A stretch of DNA of 64,000 bases. Origin: Thunnus maccoyii (lineage: Eukaryota > Chordata > Actinopteri > Scombriformes > Scombridae). The stretch spans positions 32,072,456 through 32,136,455 of the forward strand of contig NC_056536.1 of assembly GCF_910596095.1 (NCBI RefSeq), read 5' to 3'. Shown piece after piece: positions 43,820-64,000 of this stretch. The stretch's first letter is position 1, and each line of letters opens with the position of its first letter. The translations under genes and the position numbers were made by a program. Below the pieces are notes generated by a model, which had not been told where the DNA came from, searched no databases, and saw nothing but the letters and a program-made list of their open reading frames with translations.

Positions 43820-46800
43820 GTTTGTTGTTTATTGAAACTTTCCACTGAATTAACACAGCAGGGGGGAGGGGGGAGGGATGGGGAGGGGGAGGGGGGGACG
43901 TCTCCATAGCAACAAGTCACACACACATTATCATCATTATCATCACCACTGTCAACACCGTCGCCATGGTTACTGATGCTGAGTAGAATATCGTCACACA
44001 GGAAGTTACATCACAGAGCCGGAGGGAGAGTCACGAGAAGAACGACAAGAAGAAGAAGAAGAAGAACGACAGAGAGGAAGAAATAGAGAGGAGGAGGAGG
44101 AGGAAGGGAAGAAGTGACTGAGGAAAAGATGGAAGAGAGGTGAGGAGGAGGAGAAAGAAGAAAGAGGAGGAAGAAGAGAATGGTAAAAGAGAAGAGAGAT
44201 AAAAGAAAAAATAGAATTAATGAATTAATTAATTAATGACGGGCAATGAAAGTCAACACACACACATTCACACAAGCACACACACACATACACACACACA
44301 CATACACACACGCACACACACACACACTTGTACAGGAGAACAGGAAGTAGAATCACACTGATCATCAGTTACTGTACAACACGAGCAGAAAACACATCAC
44401 CATGCGGAGGAAGATACCAACGCTAAAAACAGCTTTCACTTTTCAAAAAAACAAACAAACAAACAAACAAACAAAAAAAAAAAACAACCAAAGAAGAAGC
44501 ATCAAGTTTTTTGTTTTTTTTTGTCCCTTTTTTTTTTCAGACCCAGAACTTTCCGGAAAGACTTTTACAAAAACAGCTCACACCCGCTGCTGATTGGCTG
44601 AGAGCCGAGAAATAGACAAATTAAAAAAAAACAGCAACACTCTTTAGCCGACAGAAATGTCCATCTGAAGATTTTATTCATCTGGTTTAGGAGGTAGGAA
44701 GGTTAAATTTTAAGGTGGTAGGACACACAGGAAGCTTCTTTTTTAAGGTTCCTCTCTAAAGGAAGCATACAGAGGCTCCTCGGGTTTCCGTTTAGTTTCT
44801 CTTCATTATTTAGTGTGACATAATGTTCATGTTAGCAGGATTTAACTTCAAAGAAACATGATGATTTAAGAGTTATTTCTTTGAGTTGACTTACAACAAC
44901 TGCAGCTGCAAACATCTCGTCCATCAAAAGTTCCGAATTTAGCAAGAAAGTGGCTCGAGGTGGGTTTCCATCCACTGTTTTTTTTTAATGTGCTTTTTCA
45001 AATTGTGCATAAAAAAACATGAGTGGAAACGCTGGAAAATTCAAGGAAAAAAAAGTCGAAATATCACAAAAAGTTTGGACGCTTGTATGAGGTGGAAAAG
45101 TCAACAAAGTGTGATGGAAACAGATTTTTTTCCACTAGAAACCAAACCGTCTCTGATGCAGTTTCCCAGAATGGTTTCCAGGGTTACCAGGTGACAAGCG
45201 ACAGAAAGACCTGATGGTTACTTTTAATGGATTTTGGATCATTTTCTGTTATCAGATTCCATCAGAGTGGCTGGAAATATGTTGAAGTAAAACAAACCGC
45301 AGTAGAAACCAGTAGAATCATCTCATCTGTTGTTTAGGAAACCCCAGATGTTACAATCATTCAGAGGGACATTTGCGCAGCGTCTCGTCTCCGAGAGGAG
45401 CGACAGGAATGTAATAGACAGCAGAAAGAAGCTCCAGCTGAGCCCATTAATCAAACACACAAACAGTGCAAACTGTAATGACGGAGGAGCCATTTCGGAT
45501 CCAGTTTCCAGCCGGCGTCACCATGAAGCCAGAGTCCACACTGGGTTTTTTACGGCATCTCCAGAATGACATCACTTCCTGTGTTGATATTTACATGCAG
45601 CAAGACAAACAGCGAAACAGCTGGGAGGTGATGTTGGTGGATGCACGTTTGTTAGGTTCGAATCCAGTTTGAATCTGGTTTGGATCTGATTTGTCTGAAC
45701 CCAGTCTGAACGGCTTCATGGCGGGCCGACGGGAATCTGGTCTGCTAATTGGTGGGGGCGGGGCATACCAAGGGGGCGGGGCAGATCATTAGGTTCAATA
45801 GGAAACATGAAGAAACAGTTCAGTCTATATTATATATATCTGTTCAAAGTGATATCTATACAACACAAACATACATTCTCTCCACATATTATGTATTTTA
45901 ATATGAATAACTCTTATCAACATCATCACTTGATTCAGAAGTTTCTATTTGTCAGCGTTGTTTAATTGTTTGTCGTTGTTGTTGTTCTTTTGGTGCTTCG
46001 TTCAAGTTGTGGATTTATTATTTATAACTCTTTTTTTTTATCATTTACACATCGATTCATTATAGTGAACATCTAAACTTCACCCCTCTCCCCTCTTTCA
46101 ACCTTCTTCTCCCTCCCCAAAAACCTCCCACCCACCCCACCCACCCCGTTAACTTTGCAGACAGACAGGAGTGTTGCATTGTGGGTAGGTTGCAGGCGAC
46201 CCACTGTTGGTTCACTCCGACATTTTCTGTGAAAGAAACGGGGACAGAAAAATCAGGAAAAAGTGCAAACTGAAAAAGGATTTTATAATTTAAAAAAAAA
46301 AGGTTGGTCTTTAATAAAAAAAACCCACCGACAGGGGTGGAACCACCTGTACTATAATGTCTCACCTGGTAAATTCAGTATAATGTCTATTTCAACAGCA
46401 CTTATTCAATTAGTACTAAAACAGTCTGTCTTTTCTACTTTGTTGTTTTTTCGGTTGTTGTCAACACTTCCTGCAGATGTTTCACATTAAAGGCCTTCCA
46501 CTAAAGGGAGGGATTATTCCCTTTGAGCTGCTGGAAGATTTTTTGGTCCAGGTATCATCGGATAATTCGTAATTCATTTGTAATTCAAAAACCAAAAAAC
46601 TACATTAGCCTACCCATGATCCTCAGCAACCGTTGCTATGGTGAAAACGATATTCAATCCAACAATAAAACGAATCTGCAAAAACCAAAAACGGGCCGGG
46701 TTTGATTGGTTTTTCGTTATTTGATTCTGACACCAAAAATTTTTTTTTTTTTTTTTTTTGTTTTGAAACAAATAAGAGATTTACCGTTTTTTTGGTTTTT

Positions 46801-47801
46801 GAATTACAAATGAATTACGAATTATCCGATGATACCCGGACCTTTTTTACTGTGAAACATCTGCAGGAAGTGTTCAGTTTCAGTGACGGTAGCTTAAAGT
46901 GAAAGTGGAAAAAACAGCAAAGTAGAAGTGATGCGATCAGTATTGTCATTAAACCGAGAAAGTGTTTTCAGCAGAGTGGTGAGTATGACATGACTGTTTT
47001 TGTACTCATGCAAACGGTGCTGTGGAAATGGACGTTATAATGAGTTTATTGATACTACAGGACCAAGTTATTGGTTCAATTTGTCCTGATGGTGGCACAG
47101 GAGAAAAGTCAGGGGGTTGACAAAAATATGAATATTTATCTGGTGGGGACAATTTGGTCTATAGCTTTTTGGATGTCCTGCACCAATTAAACACTTACAG
47201 GCTTGTCTTACTTTATATTTTCCTGTTAGTTAACAATTCTCATGTGCAGAATCAGACTTGATACTTTCCTCCTTCCCTACTCTGTCTGTGTCTCCCAACT
47301 CCAAGCCCATTGCTCCAACTGAAGATCTTTAAAAACACCTCACAAATATATAGTTTCATGTTTAATAAAGGCTCAGTAATACCCTACAACAGCTGGTCAC
47401 TGTAGTGTTTATCAAACAAACAGGAGGAAATAGTGCATTTGTTGAGGACTATTTTCAGCGGTGGATGAATCAACATTTGGTGCTCTAGTGAGTATTTCTG
47501 GCTGCAGGATGGTGTGTGTGGGACTGAGTCAAAATAAACTTGGTGTGTTGGTTCATAGTAATGAAGGAACATGTCACCCGGTGCAACTATGTGACTCATT
47601 GATGAGTATTAATAGTTTTTGGAGCTCTGAGGAACAGAAGAAAAAGAGATATCACAATACTTGTTAGTAGACCAATTCATTGTTGGTTTATCTCTTTAAA
47701 GTCAGTTAAATTATTTAATTCATTTTCATCAAATGTAATGGACCAATCAGGCAGTGACCTTAACTTCAACTTCCAGTGTGACTCACCATCTTCCTGTCAG
47801 T
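43820..47801 (-). other. syp: Possible long syp 3' UTR
   Basis: No coding exon is seen between the syp stop and 43,820. On the - strand an AATAAA lies near 43,829-43,834, and another hexamer lies near 46,014-46,024; either could end the mRNA. The stretch includes a purine-rich region (44,040-44,220), a CA microsatellite (about 44,255-44,327) and an inverted-repeat element at 46,460-46,880. Length is inferred only. Confidence 0.3.
46460..46880. mobile_element. Nested inverted-repeat element (MITE-like)
   Basis: The inner arms (about 46,545-46,595 and 46,789-46,842) are near-perfect inverses: ggtatcatcggataattcg against cgaattatccgatgatacc. The outer arms (46,466-46,485 and 46,852-46,874) are acttcctgcagatgtttcac against its inverse. 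A loop of about 190 bp separates the inner arms. No ORF. Confidence 0.85.
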
Positions 47802-56361
<8,560 letters not shown>

Positions 56362-57084
56362 CTGTAGAGAGACAGACAGCACACATTACAGTTATTTATA
56401 GCAGAACAACAGACACGCTGATAACTCCTGTCTCTGTTACCCGAGTTGACACTGAAGGTGAATATTAGAGTCAGCAGAGAGACGAGAGGACACAAAACAG
56501 ATCAGCGTCAGTTGAGCATGAACACACAATAAAAGCGTCATCTTATTGCATCACAGTAACACATGAACGCGCACGTGTAGAAATCAAAACCCTCGTTCTC
56601 AGACGTCGGTTCCCTGATATAGATCGGAGATACGCTGGTGCTTCCTCCTGGAACAAAAGTACTGAAACTGTCAGAGTTGATTATTGTTGGTGGATTTTAA
56701 AGGATGCATCTGGTGATTTTCTATGTTTTTCTTATTGTCAACAATTGAAAAATGGGAAGAATTTTGAGAAATATTGGTTTGGTCTCGTCGTCCCTCTGAA
56801 TGCTTTCATCCACTCTTACAGCCGTCATAACCCAAAATCAATCAACTTTCCAGCAGTTTGTCAAAAAAAATTCTATACTTTTATGTGTAATACAGAATAT
56901 TTTGTTAATCAAAAATGATGGTTTTCATACCAATATACTTGTGTTTAATGTAAAGTAACAGTGAGCTCATATTACTGCAATTAATTAAAGTTGAACCAAC
57001 GTTTTATTTGTATTTATCATTTTAGAAGTATTCATATTGTGTTGTTTTACGGCTACTATGATGATTTAAAATACATATATTACA

Positions 57085-57405
57085 GACTAGAGCCGCAATG
57101 ATTAATCGATTAATTGATCAGTTGCCAACTACAGATTTTAGGTAATTAATCACTTTGACTCATTTTTAAAGAAGAAAACGTCCAAATTCTCAGATTCCAG
57201 CTTCTCAAATCAACAGAATATCTTTGTGTTTGTGGACAAAACAAGACATTTGAGGACGTCATGTTGGGCTTTGGGAGACAGTGATTGATATCTTTCACCA
57301 TATTTCGACATTTAAATAGACCAAACAACTAATCCATTAATTGAGAAAATGATCGACCAATTGATCAATAATAAAATCATTGTTAGTTGCAGCCCATCCC
57401 TCTCA
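57085..57405 (-). repeat. Short dispersed element, TTAATCGATTAAT type, copy 4
   Basis: Starts gagccgcaatgattaatcgattaat and contains gtggacaaaacaagacatttg. Both ends carry TTAATTGAT-like words, so the element is roughly palindromic. Confidence 0.8.
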
Positions 57406-58519
57406 ATAACTGCTGTTTGCTTGAGTCAGACACAAAAGAACCATACAGAGATATATAATAGAGACTCGATGCATTTTTTAATACTAAAAACTAATGAAAA
57501 TGTCCCAATTCAGTTTTAATGATGTTCATATTCTCACACTGTTAACATAAATGACACCTACATGAGTTATATCATCAGTCACACGAAACAAAATCAAAAG
57601 CAGCAGGAAAAAGGAAAATGAGTTGTGAGCTGCATGTTTGTGTATGAGAGACATCATTTTATAAAAGAATATTCCAGCCAAACAGGAAATGAGGATCACT
57701 GCAGGAACTTACTCGTCAATAAAAAAGACTTTCAAAAAAGTAACCCCCGATGACTTCAGATGTCTTGTTTTGCTCAACCAACTGTCCAAAACCCCCGACG
57801 ATATTCAGTTTACAGTGATATTAAACCAGAGGTGGAGCTGGACTCTCAGCTCAGAGAGTCATAAAATAGCTGATGTATCCTATCAAGAAAGAGATCAGTG
57901 CAATTAGAGAAAGTCTAAAAAGTCTGCTTTATACTTTTTATCATCTTGTGACCCTACACATTTATCAAGGATATCAAGAAATAAGGTAAAAAGTAGGATA
58001 ACATGTCATGTCAAAAAGTATCACTGCAGGTGTCAAATACACGACTCACTCTTTGTTTTCTATATGCATGAATGAATTCTCACAAGCAACAAGCAGACAG
58101 TCAACAGGTGACTGAACCATTATAAATGCAAGAACTGGGGAAAATCTACTTTATTCAAAGCTTCGGCGGGTTTGACAATCCCAGTACAAGATCCAGTACG
58201 TGATATAATTTCCATAAATTATGGAAGTCACCTGTTTCACTCAGCCTGTGTTATAGTGTGGTCCTTTACAGTGAGGTCGGATAGTTTGATGCCTCAGACT
58301 TGCGAGTTTCATTCACCACAAACATAAAAAGACACAAATAGTATATTTTGGATTAAACTTTCAGCAAAGTTGGTCATTAACTTTGAATAACTACCCCTGC
58401 AGTCCTCACTTCCCGAGCAGAAACATGGACAGCGCCACTCTGCCATTACAACCCACATTGTGGTCGGAGGCGGTATTACACTTGTAGTGAAAAGAACCAC
58501 CGTAGAGAATGAATTGAAA

Positions 58520-58915
58520 AGATTAAAGGACCAGTGTTTAAGATTTAGTGGCATCTGGTGGTGAGGTTGCAGATTGCAACCATCTGAATACCCCTCCTCT
58601 TCCAAAACAGCAGGAGAACCTACGGTGGCTGTACAACTTGCAAAAAAACCCCCCCAAAAAACAAAAGGCCCTCTCTAGAGCCAGTGTTTGGTTTGTCTGT
58701 TCTGGGCTACCGTAACAACATGGTGGCCTCCGTGGAAGAGGATCTGCTGCCTCTGTAGATATAAAGGGCTCATTCTAATGTAATGAGAACACAATGATTC
58801 TTATTATCAGGTGATTATACACTAATTAAAACATACTTATGAATATTATATTCCATTTCTGCCATGTCTGTTCTACTAGATGCCACTAAATTCTACACAC
58901 TGCACCTTTAAGAGA
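58520..58915 (-). repeat. Dispersed repeat, inverse of 41,616-41,810
   Basis: Ends aaattctacacactgcaccttta, the inverse of the phrase opening the other copy; shares tcttattatcaggtgattatac. Confidence 0.82.
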
Positions 58916-59176
58916 GTTCAACTATTCCTGCTGTGCACATGAATCGGGCACGCTATGTCTACCCTACTGAGCGTGGGCCCCCTCTGCCCCCCATGGTCGC
59001 TCCGCTTATGTATAAAACACACTGAAGAAAATGGAGCCAGATATTTTTTTGGCATATTTAGTAATATATATATTGTTGCAGGTCTAAAACTCACTCCTCT
59101 GAGAATTTAAAGTTGATCTGATTTGATTTTGTTTTTTGTTAAACAAAAGAGTTTTGTTTAATAAGAGGTAGGTAAT

Positions 59177-59554
59177 GTAGGGGAGACCAGGGACGGTTAT
59201 AACACCTTGAATTCCTCCAAATCAGAAACAAGTTACAGTGATTACACTCACTCTGCACATGCTCAGTTAGATTGTCTTCTTGCTTACAAAAAAGGAGACA
59301 CAGTTTAAACTCCCAGAGAAAGTTACCAAGCAAAAGTGTTTGTTTTTTTTGAGGTAAAAATTTTTACTTTTCTATCAGATGTATTTTTTGGATACTGTCC
59401 TGAGATCAAATGTCTAGAAATCCAAACGAGTATTATTAGAATCACAGCTAGTTCACATGAGGTGAAAACATGGCTGGTGATACTGGGACGGTTGTAACGC
59501 CTTGTAATAGCCAAGTTTCATTTATATTTCAAAAACCTAAAGGCCTACATAAAC

Positions 59555-59590
<36 letters not shown>

Positions 59591-59922
59591 AAATTAAATG
59601 TAAAATGTCATAAATTTACAATGTGTTGTATGTTAAATGTAATGTTAAATAATCTTTTTCATTTTGAGTATTTGATTGATTAATTATATATATTTTTGAC
59701 ATGTTACAACCGTCCCTGTACACTGGGACGGTTGTAACAGTGGGGTGACTGTATTTAAATCAATTTTGCAGCCTGTACATATTTCATAAAACCACTTAAA
59801 TATATTGTTTCAGTAGGTGACACATTGAAGTTTATAATATAGCAAATGGACTGTTCCAGTGTAAATGGTTTTTGATTTATCAGGAAAATGACTGTCAACT
59901 GTCCCCGGTCTCCCCTATAGAT
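59177..59922. mobile_element. Inverted-repeat element with repeated GGGACGGTTGTAAC
   Basis: Begins taggggagaccagggacggttataac and ends in the inverse-like gactgtcaactgtccccggtctcccctata. The phrase gggacggttgtaac recurs at about 59,487 and 59,726, and inverted at about 59,703. Includes a (GATA)n run at about 59,557-59,590. No transposase, so non-autonomous; family not identified. Confidence 0.65.
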
Positions 59923-60479
59923 ATTACGGCCGTTCCTGTGTTCAAACAAACAGATCAATACTTCCTCTCGGATTTCAGTCTGCTGTCTTCAGACTCGACA
60001 TGACTGATGTGATATTTAATATTCAAATTTCATATCACTCACTACAGAGAGTCTGTTTCTGTAAATGACACCAGAGTCCATTAAAACCACACAGTTAGTC
60101 AATAAACTGATTGGTGACCGTCGACTGATTGCAGCTCTGACTGCAGATATACACACAACCAAATGTACAAAATTAAAAATCACAGAAACACTGCAGTTCT
60201 TACAGGATTAATTATTGGAATATTATTATAATATTTAATAATAAAAACACATTAAGGTCACAATTGATTATAAAACATCAGAGGAACGTTAAAACAACGA
60301 GGAGCTGCCTGTGCAGGAATATTTTTCAGGATATTGTTGATTTAATATTTTATTAAAATAGAATCTAAACAAACTAAATTAAAAAATAATTTATATATCA
60401 TATAATAGACACATAACATTTACAAATAAATCTGAATCACAAATTGTCTATTATTGAAATATTTTGATCTGAAACTATT

Positions 60480-60735
60480 AGATGACTAATTGATTAATCA
60501 ATTAACAGAAAAATAATGAAATTGAGTAATCTCTGGAGTCTTGAGTTCCACCTTCTCCGGTGTCTCAGATCTTCTGAATATTTAACAAGTTTTGGACTTT
60601 TGGTCAAATAAAATATGACATTTGATGACGTCAGTTAGAGTTTTTGTGATTTTAGAAACCAAACGATGAATCAAATAATCTAGAAAATAATCTGCAGAAT
60701 GATCGATAATGAAAACAATCGTTAGTTGCTGCTGT
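60480..60735 (-). repeat. Short dispersed element, TTAATCGATTAAT type, copy 5
   Basis: Contains gattaatcaattaacag, ctggagtcttgagtt and a closing cgataatgaaaacaatcgttag. Confidence 0.7.
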
Positions 60736-61516
60736 ACAAATATTATAGAAATGTAACAGTGACACATGATTCAGTCTGTCAGTTCAGATCTTTGTTGACA
60801 TTCAAGAAGAAATTCTAGAGACAATAAGAGACGTTTAAGTGTTGAAACCAACTGAATACTGTAAAAATATCATGAAATCTGAAACTGATTGCTGTGCAGA
60901 GAACAGAAGGACAGGTTATTGGAATCAGAGTCAATATAATATATATTTATATATAGTATATTTATATCTATTTATTTATATAATATTTACATATATATCA
61001 CTTACACATTACTGGGTTAAAGCTAGGGTAGATCATATATTTTAGAAGCTTGTTTTGTCATATTTGTTGAAATTCTCTGTACATTCCAACAGCAATCAAT
61101 AAATCAAATGCTGTCAATAAAAAGAAAAAAAAAATCCAGTATCTCAGCCTGAATGAATATTTAATATTTTTAACTGTTGTACAGTAGTACGAGAGTGGGA
61201 TTTCCCAGGCTAATTTGTTTATTCTTAATAAACAATTTGTTATAGTAACACAACAAGTTATGATGACTCTGGAGAGGGTTGAATGCTTTTGCAAACCACC
61301 GTAAATTAATGCAACCATTACTTATTATAGTCCTGCAGACTTTAATTCACAGAGAGCGAGAGAGAGCGAGAGAGCTTGAGCATGCATGTGTTGAATTTAA
61401 CCTACAGACTAGTGTGTTCTTGTATATCCTGTACTTTTTTTGCCCTTTTAATGTGGATATTTCATTCTTGTGGTTGCAGGATATTACATTTACAAGTGAG
61501 ATCTGGCATGTTTGGT

Positions 61517-63540
61517 TTTTCTTTTTTTTTTAAATTTTCAAAATAAACTTCATGTTGAGGAACAGGTATAGTTACTGGTGACATCTCACATACATATAAG
61601 TTTAGCAAGCAACAGACCAAAATAATAATATGTAAATAGACTATACATGTCTAAAGACAAAAAAGAGAAAAAATAAAAAGAAAAAAAACTGTGTATAAAA
61701 TGTTTTCATGTGGACTGAGTCAGACTATCAGAGTTCTCCACTCTAGTGTCTTTGCACTATAGTTCTGGTAAAAAGAAAACAGGGCACCTGGTTAGCCTGC
61801 TATTGCAAGAGGAGGCTTAATTTGAGTAAAAGACAGAATTTCTACGTAGCTTTTACAAATCCACACTCTGAATACAGAGAAGTCATCGCATCATATGGAG
61901 GCGCACTATACTGTACCAATGTCCTCTCCTCAAACTGCTTTGTTGTCTGCTAAAGTAAGGGAATTAATGTGCTGGATTGTAATATATACACTGCATATTA
62001 GGCCCTTCTTATATGGGTAGAGGTCTAAGATGTAATGTACTGGATCGACTGGGGGAGTACTGGGGAAGGATGGGAAGTGCTTTTTGGGGAAAACCACGAG
62101 ACTGTTTCTTTGCCATAAGTGAAGCATTGGGTCTGTTTGTAATGCTGAGAAAAAGTGAATAAGTGTGTTATGGAATTGCTGCTAAAACGCTGGACACAAA
62201 CACAGAAATAAAAGCAAAGACACTGGTTGATCTGAAGATTAATGGAATTATTATTGATCAATAAGGAGATGGAACTCACACAAAGCGAATCATTCCCCTG
62301 TCTCACTATGCAAAGCCAAACTAACCTTCTTATAGTCTTCAGAGACAAAGAAATGATCACCGATTGGTCAAATCAAACTTATGGATTACAGCTAATGGCA
62401 AACAGCCACAAGGTATACCTTTACATGCCCATGTATACTAGATAAGAGCCACATCTCCCAAGGACACAGGAAGGCAAGAGCCCTAACCTATATGTGGCCT
62501 TTGACCCTTTAACCTGTCCTGTTTACTCCAAGACCCAAGATGTTACCTGATCTGGGTCTAAGCCAGAATGAAAAGAGAGGAGTCGGCCTCCTAAAGCACA
62601 TTCCTTCTCTCAAGGACATTCACACATTAACAGAGCAAATTATCATCCTTGCACAACTCTGCACATTAAAATGATAAGCCAATCCTCTGGTCTTTCATTA
62701 CCTTTACAAGTGTTATTGGGGAAAAAGTGCTAGCTAGTTTAAAATTCTTCTGAATTGGTTCCAGATTTTAAGGGTTTGTAATGCACCCGCATTTAGAGGT
62801 AATGGAGAGGTCAGAAGCAATATAGTGGAAATTGAGAGGCTGGTCTGTATCTCCATGAGTGACCAAGTCAGGCCTTTTCAGTCGGAAAATGTGTTATAGT
62901 TAGATATGTTTGCTGCCCAGTAGTAGTGCATGAAATTGGGTAGACCTAGTCCACCTTCTGGATTTGACCTTTGCAGATATACTTTTCACATATGCGGGTT
63001 ACATTTACTCCAAATGAACGTAGAGATCCAATTGTCCAGTTGTTTAAAAAATGATTTTGGTAGAAAAATGGGGATCATTTGAAACAAGTGTAAGAATTTT
63101 TGTAGCACAGTCATTTTAACAGACTTAATGAGCCCAGCTAAAGAAATTGGGAGTTTCAACCACCGTGCTAAATCTTTCTTGATGCCATCTAGAAATGGGG
63201 TTAAGTTATGTTTAAGGAGTGCTGTGAATGTACCTGTTACATGTACCCCCAGATATGTAAAGCAGTTCAGCTCTGCTTTGAATGGAAATTGGTCATATCT
63301 GCTCTGCTAACGTAGGCTTTTCATGAAATTTAATTGATGACCTGCAAATTTCCCAAACTGTTTGAGTACTTCTAGTAAGTGAGGTATAGAATTTTCTGGG
63401 ATTGACATATAAAGGAGTAAATCATCTGCATAGAGTGACACCTCATCTGGCATGTTTAAAAGAAGGTCACTACCATTATGACGTGTCAGAGGGCAACTGG
63501 GAGGAAGGAGCCTTTTGAGAAACACCTCTGAAAGTGTTCT
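61517..63540 (-). pseudogene. L1-like LINE ORF2 relic, 3' portion
   Basis: On the - strand, 63,525-63,307 reads LYADDLLLYMSIPENSIPHL and then GKFAGHQLN, the RT YADD box and following helix of L1-type elements. 63,250-63,010 continues LLKHNLTPFLDGIKKDLARW and PISLAGLIKSVKM, typical of the post-RT region. Many stops and frameshifts. A T-run at 61,519-61,530 could be its A-rich 3' tail. Dead copy. Confidence 0.8.
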
Positions 63541-64000
63541 TCATTATCAAAGCAACATCAGGCTGCAACACCTAATGTAACTGTAGTCAGTGACCCTCCC
63601 TCACCAGAAACCAAGATACACACAGAGTGCACCATACCCGAATGCCCTCCCCGTATTCGACACTAAAGACCAGAGAGAGTGACTTGTGTGTACTGTCACA
63701 TTATTATAATTATCATTATCATTACTGAAGGAACACAGAAGGTGAAAGAAACTTAAATCTCGGTCTTTGAACCTCGAGTAACAACTTTCTCAAAGCTTGG
63801 TCGTGTGCTGGTTCACCACAGCCAGCACACCAACACTTTGTCCTTGCATTGCCCTTGCGTAACACCACTTAAGTCGTGTCTTCAAAAGAGCCTGGCAAAA
63901 TGGCAGCTCTTTCAAGTTAAGCCAGAGCTTTTTAAAATGGACAGTGCTGATGATGTGCATGACACCCTCACCATGGAGTCTGTGGCAGGGGAGGATGTGG
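63541..64000. other. Window end, nothing recognised
   Basis: No exon or repeat family was identified. The syp first exon may lie here, within 56,362-63,540, or beyond; no sequence matching its short expected peptide was found. Confidence 0.4.

Noticed and set aside
42586-43848. Several ORFs of HSFTHSF type
   Set aside because: Artefacts of the TTCA repeat; frames change with every indel.
63307-63525. A functional reverse transcriptase gene
   Set aside because: The YADD box is real but the rest of the LINE is full of stops and frameshifts, so it is a relic.

Overview
This is a 64 kb window of vertebrate nuclear DNA, almost certainly from a ray-finned (teleost) fish. The evidence is GT-AG introns, very dense (AC)n/(GT)n microsatellites, several teleost-style dispersed repeats, L1-like and L2/Rex-like LINE relics, and four recognisable vertebrate genes whose splice phases all close. 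No prokaryotic feature, CRISPR array, tRNA or rRNA was found.

Layout. (1) 1-13,480, + strand: hdac6, entered partway through the first deacetylase domain. Twenty exons carry the rest of domain 1, all of domain 2, a short spacer and the C-terminal ubiquitin-binding zinc finger, ending at a stop codon. (2) 18,694-22,312, + strand: a complete five-exon gene for a 226-residue LHFPL-family tetraspan protein, nearest to the LHFPL3/4/5 group but divergent. (3) 28,458-41,246, - strand: pcsk1n (proSAAS), five coding exons and 352 residues. It has a signal peptide, the PC1/3-inhibitory hexapeptide LLRVKR and a C-terminal extension not found in human proSAAS. Its 10.3 kb first intron holds a 2.9 kb minisatellite of 20-bp units. 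(4) 47,802-56,361, - strand: syp (synaptophysin), all coding exons except the first, ending in the typical APTSFSNQM tail. (5) 56,362-64,000: syp upstream or first-intron DNA with transposon relics and an L1-like LINE on the - strand.

The order HDAC6, PCSK1N, SYP is also found together on human Xp11.23, so the window looks like an old conserved block, with an LHFPL gene between the first two. HDAC6 deacetylates tubulin and recognises free ubiquitin C-termini. ProSAAS is a secretory-granule chaperone and PC1/3 inhibitor. Synaptophysin is a synaptic-vesicle protein. They share a neighbourhood but do not form one pathway.

Most non-coding DNA is repeats: foldback elements in at least five copies, hAT-like non-autonomous elements (one split by a solo LTR with a clear 5-bp target duplication), short TTAATCGATTAAT-type elements, and degenerate tandem arrays. 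The observations most worth following are: paired AC/GT repeats at both ends of several hdac6 introns, the minisatellite that repeats an AP-1/NF-E2-like motif about 50 times inside pcsk1n, the extra proSAAS C-terminal peptide, and a transposon arm that appears to supply the branch point of lhfpl exon 2. I found no convincing undescribed multi-gene system. Exon boundaries were read by eye and checked by reading frame, without alignment software.
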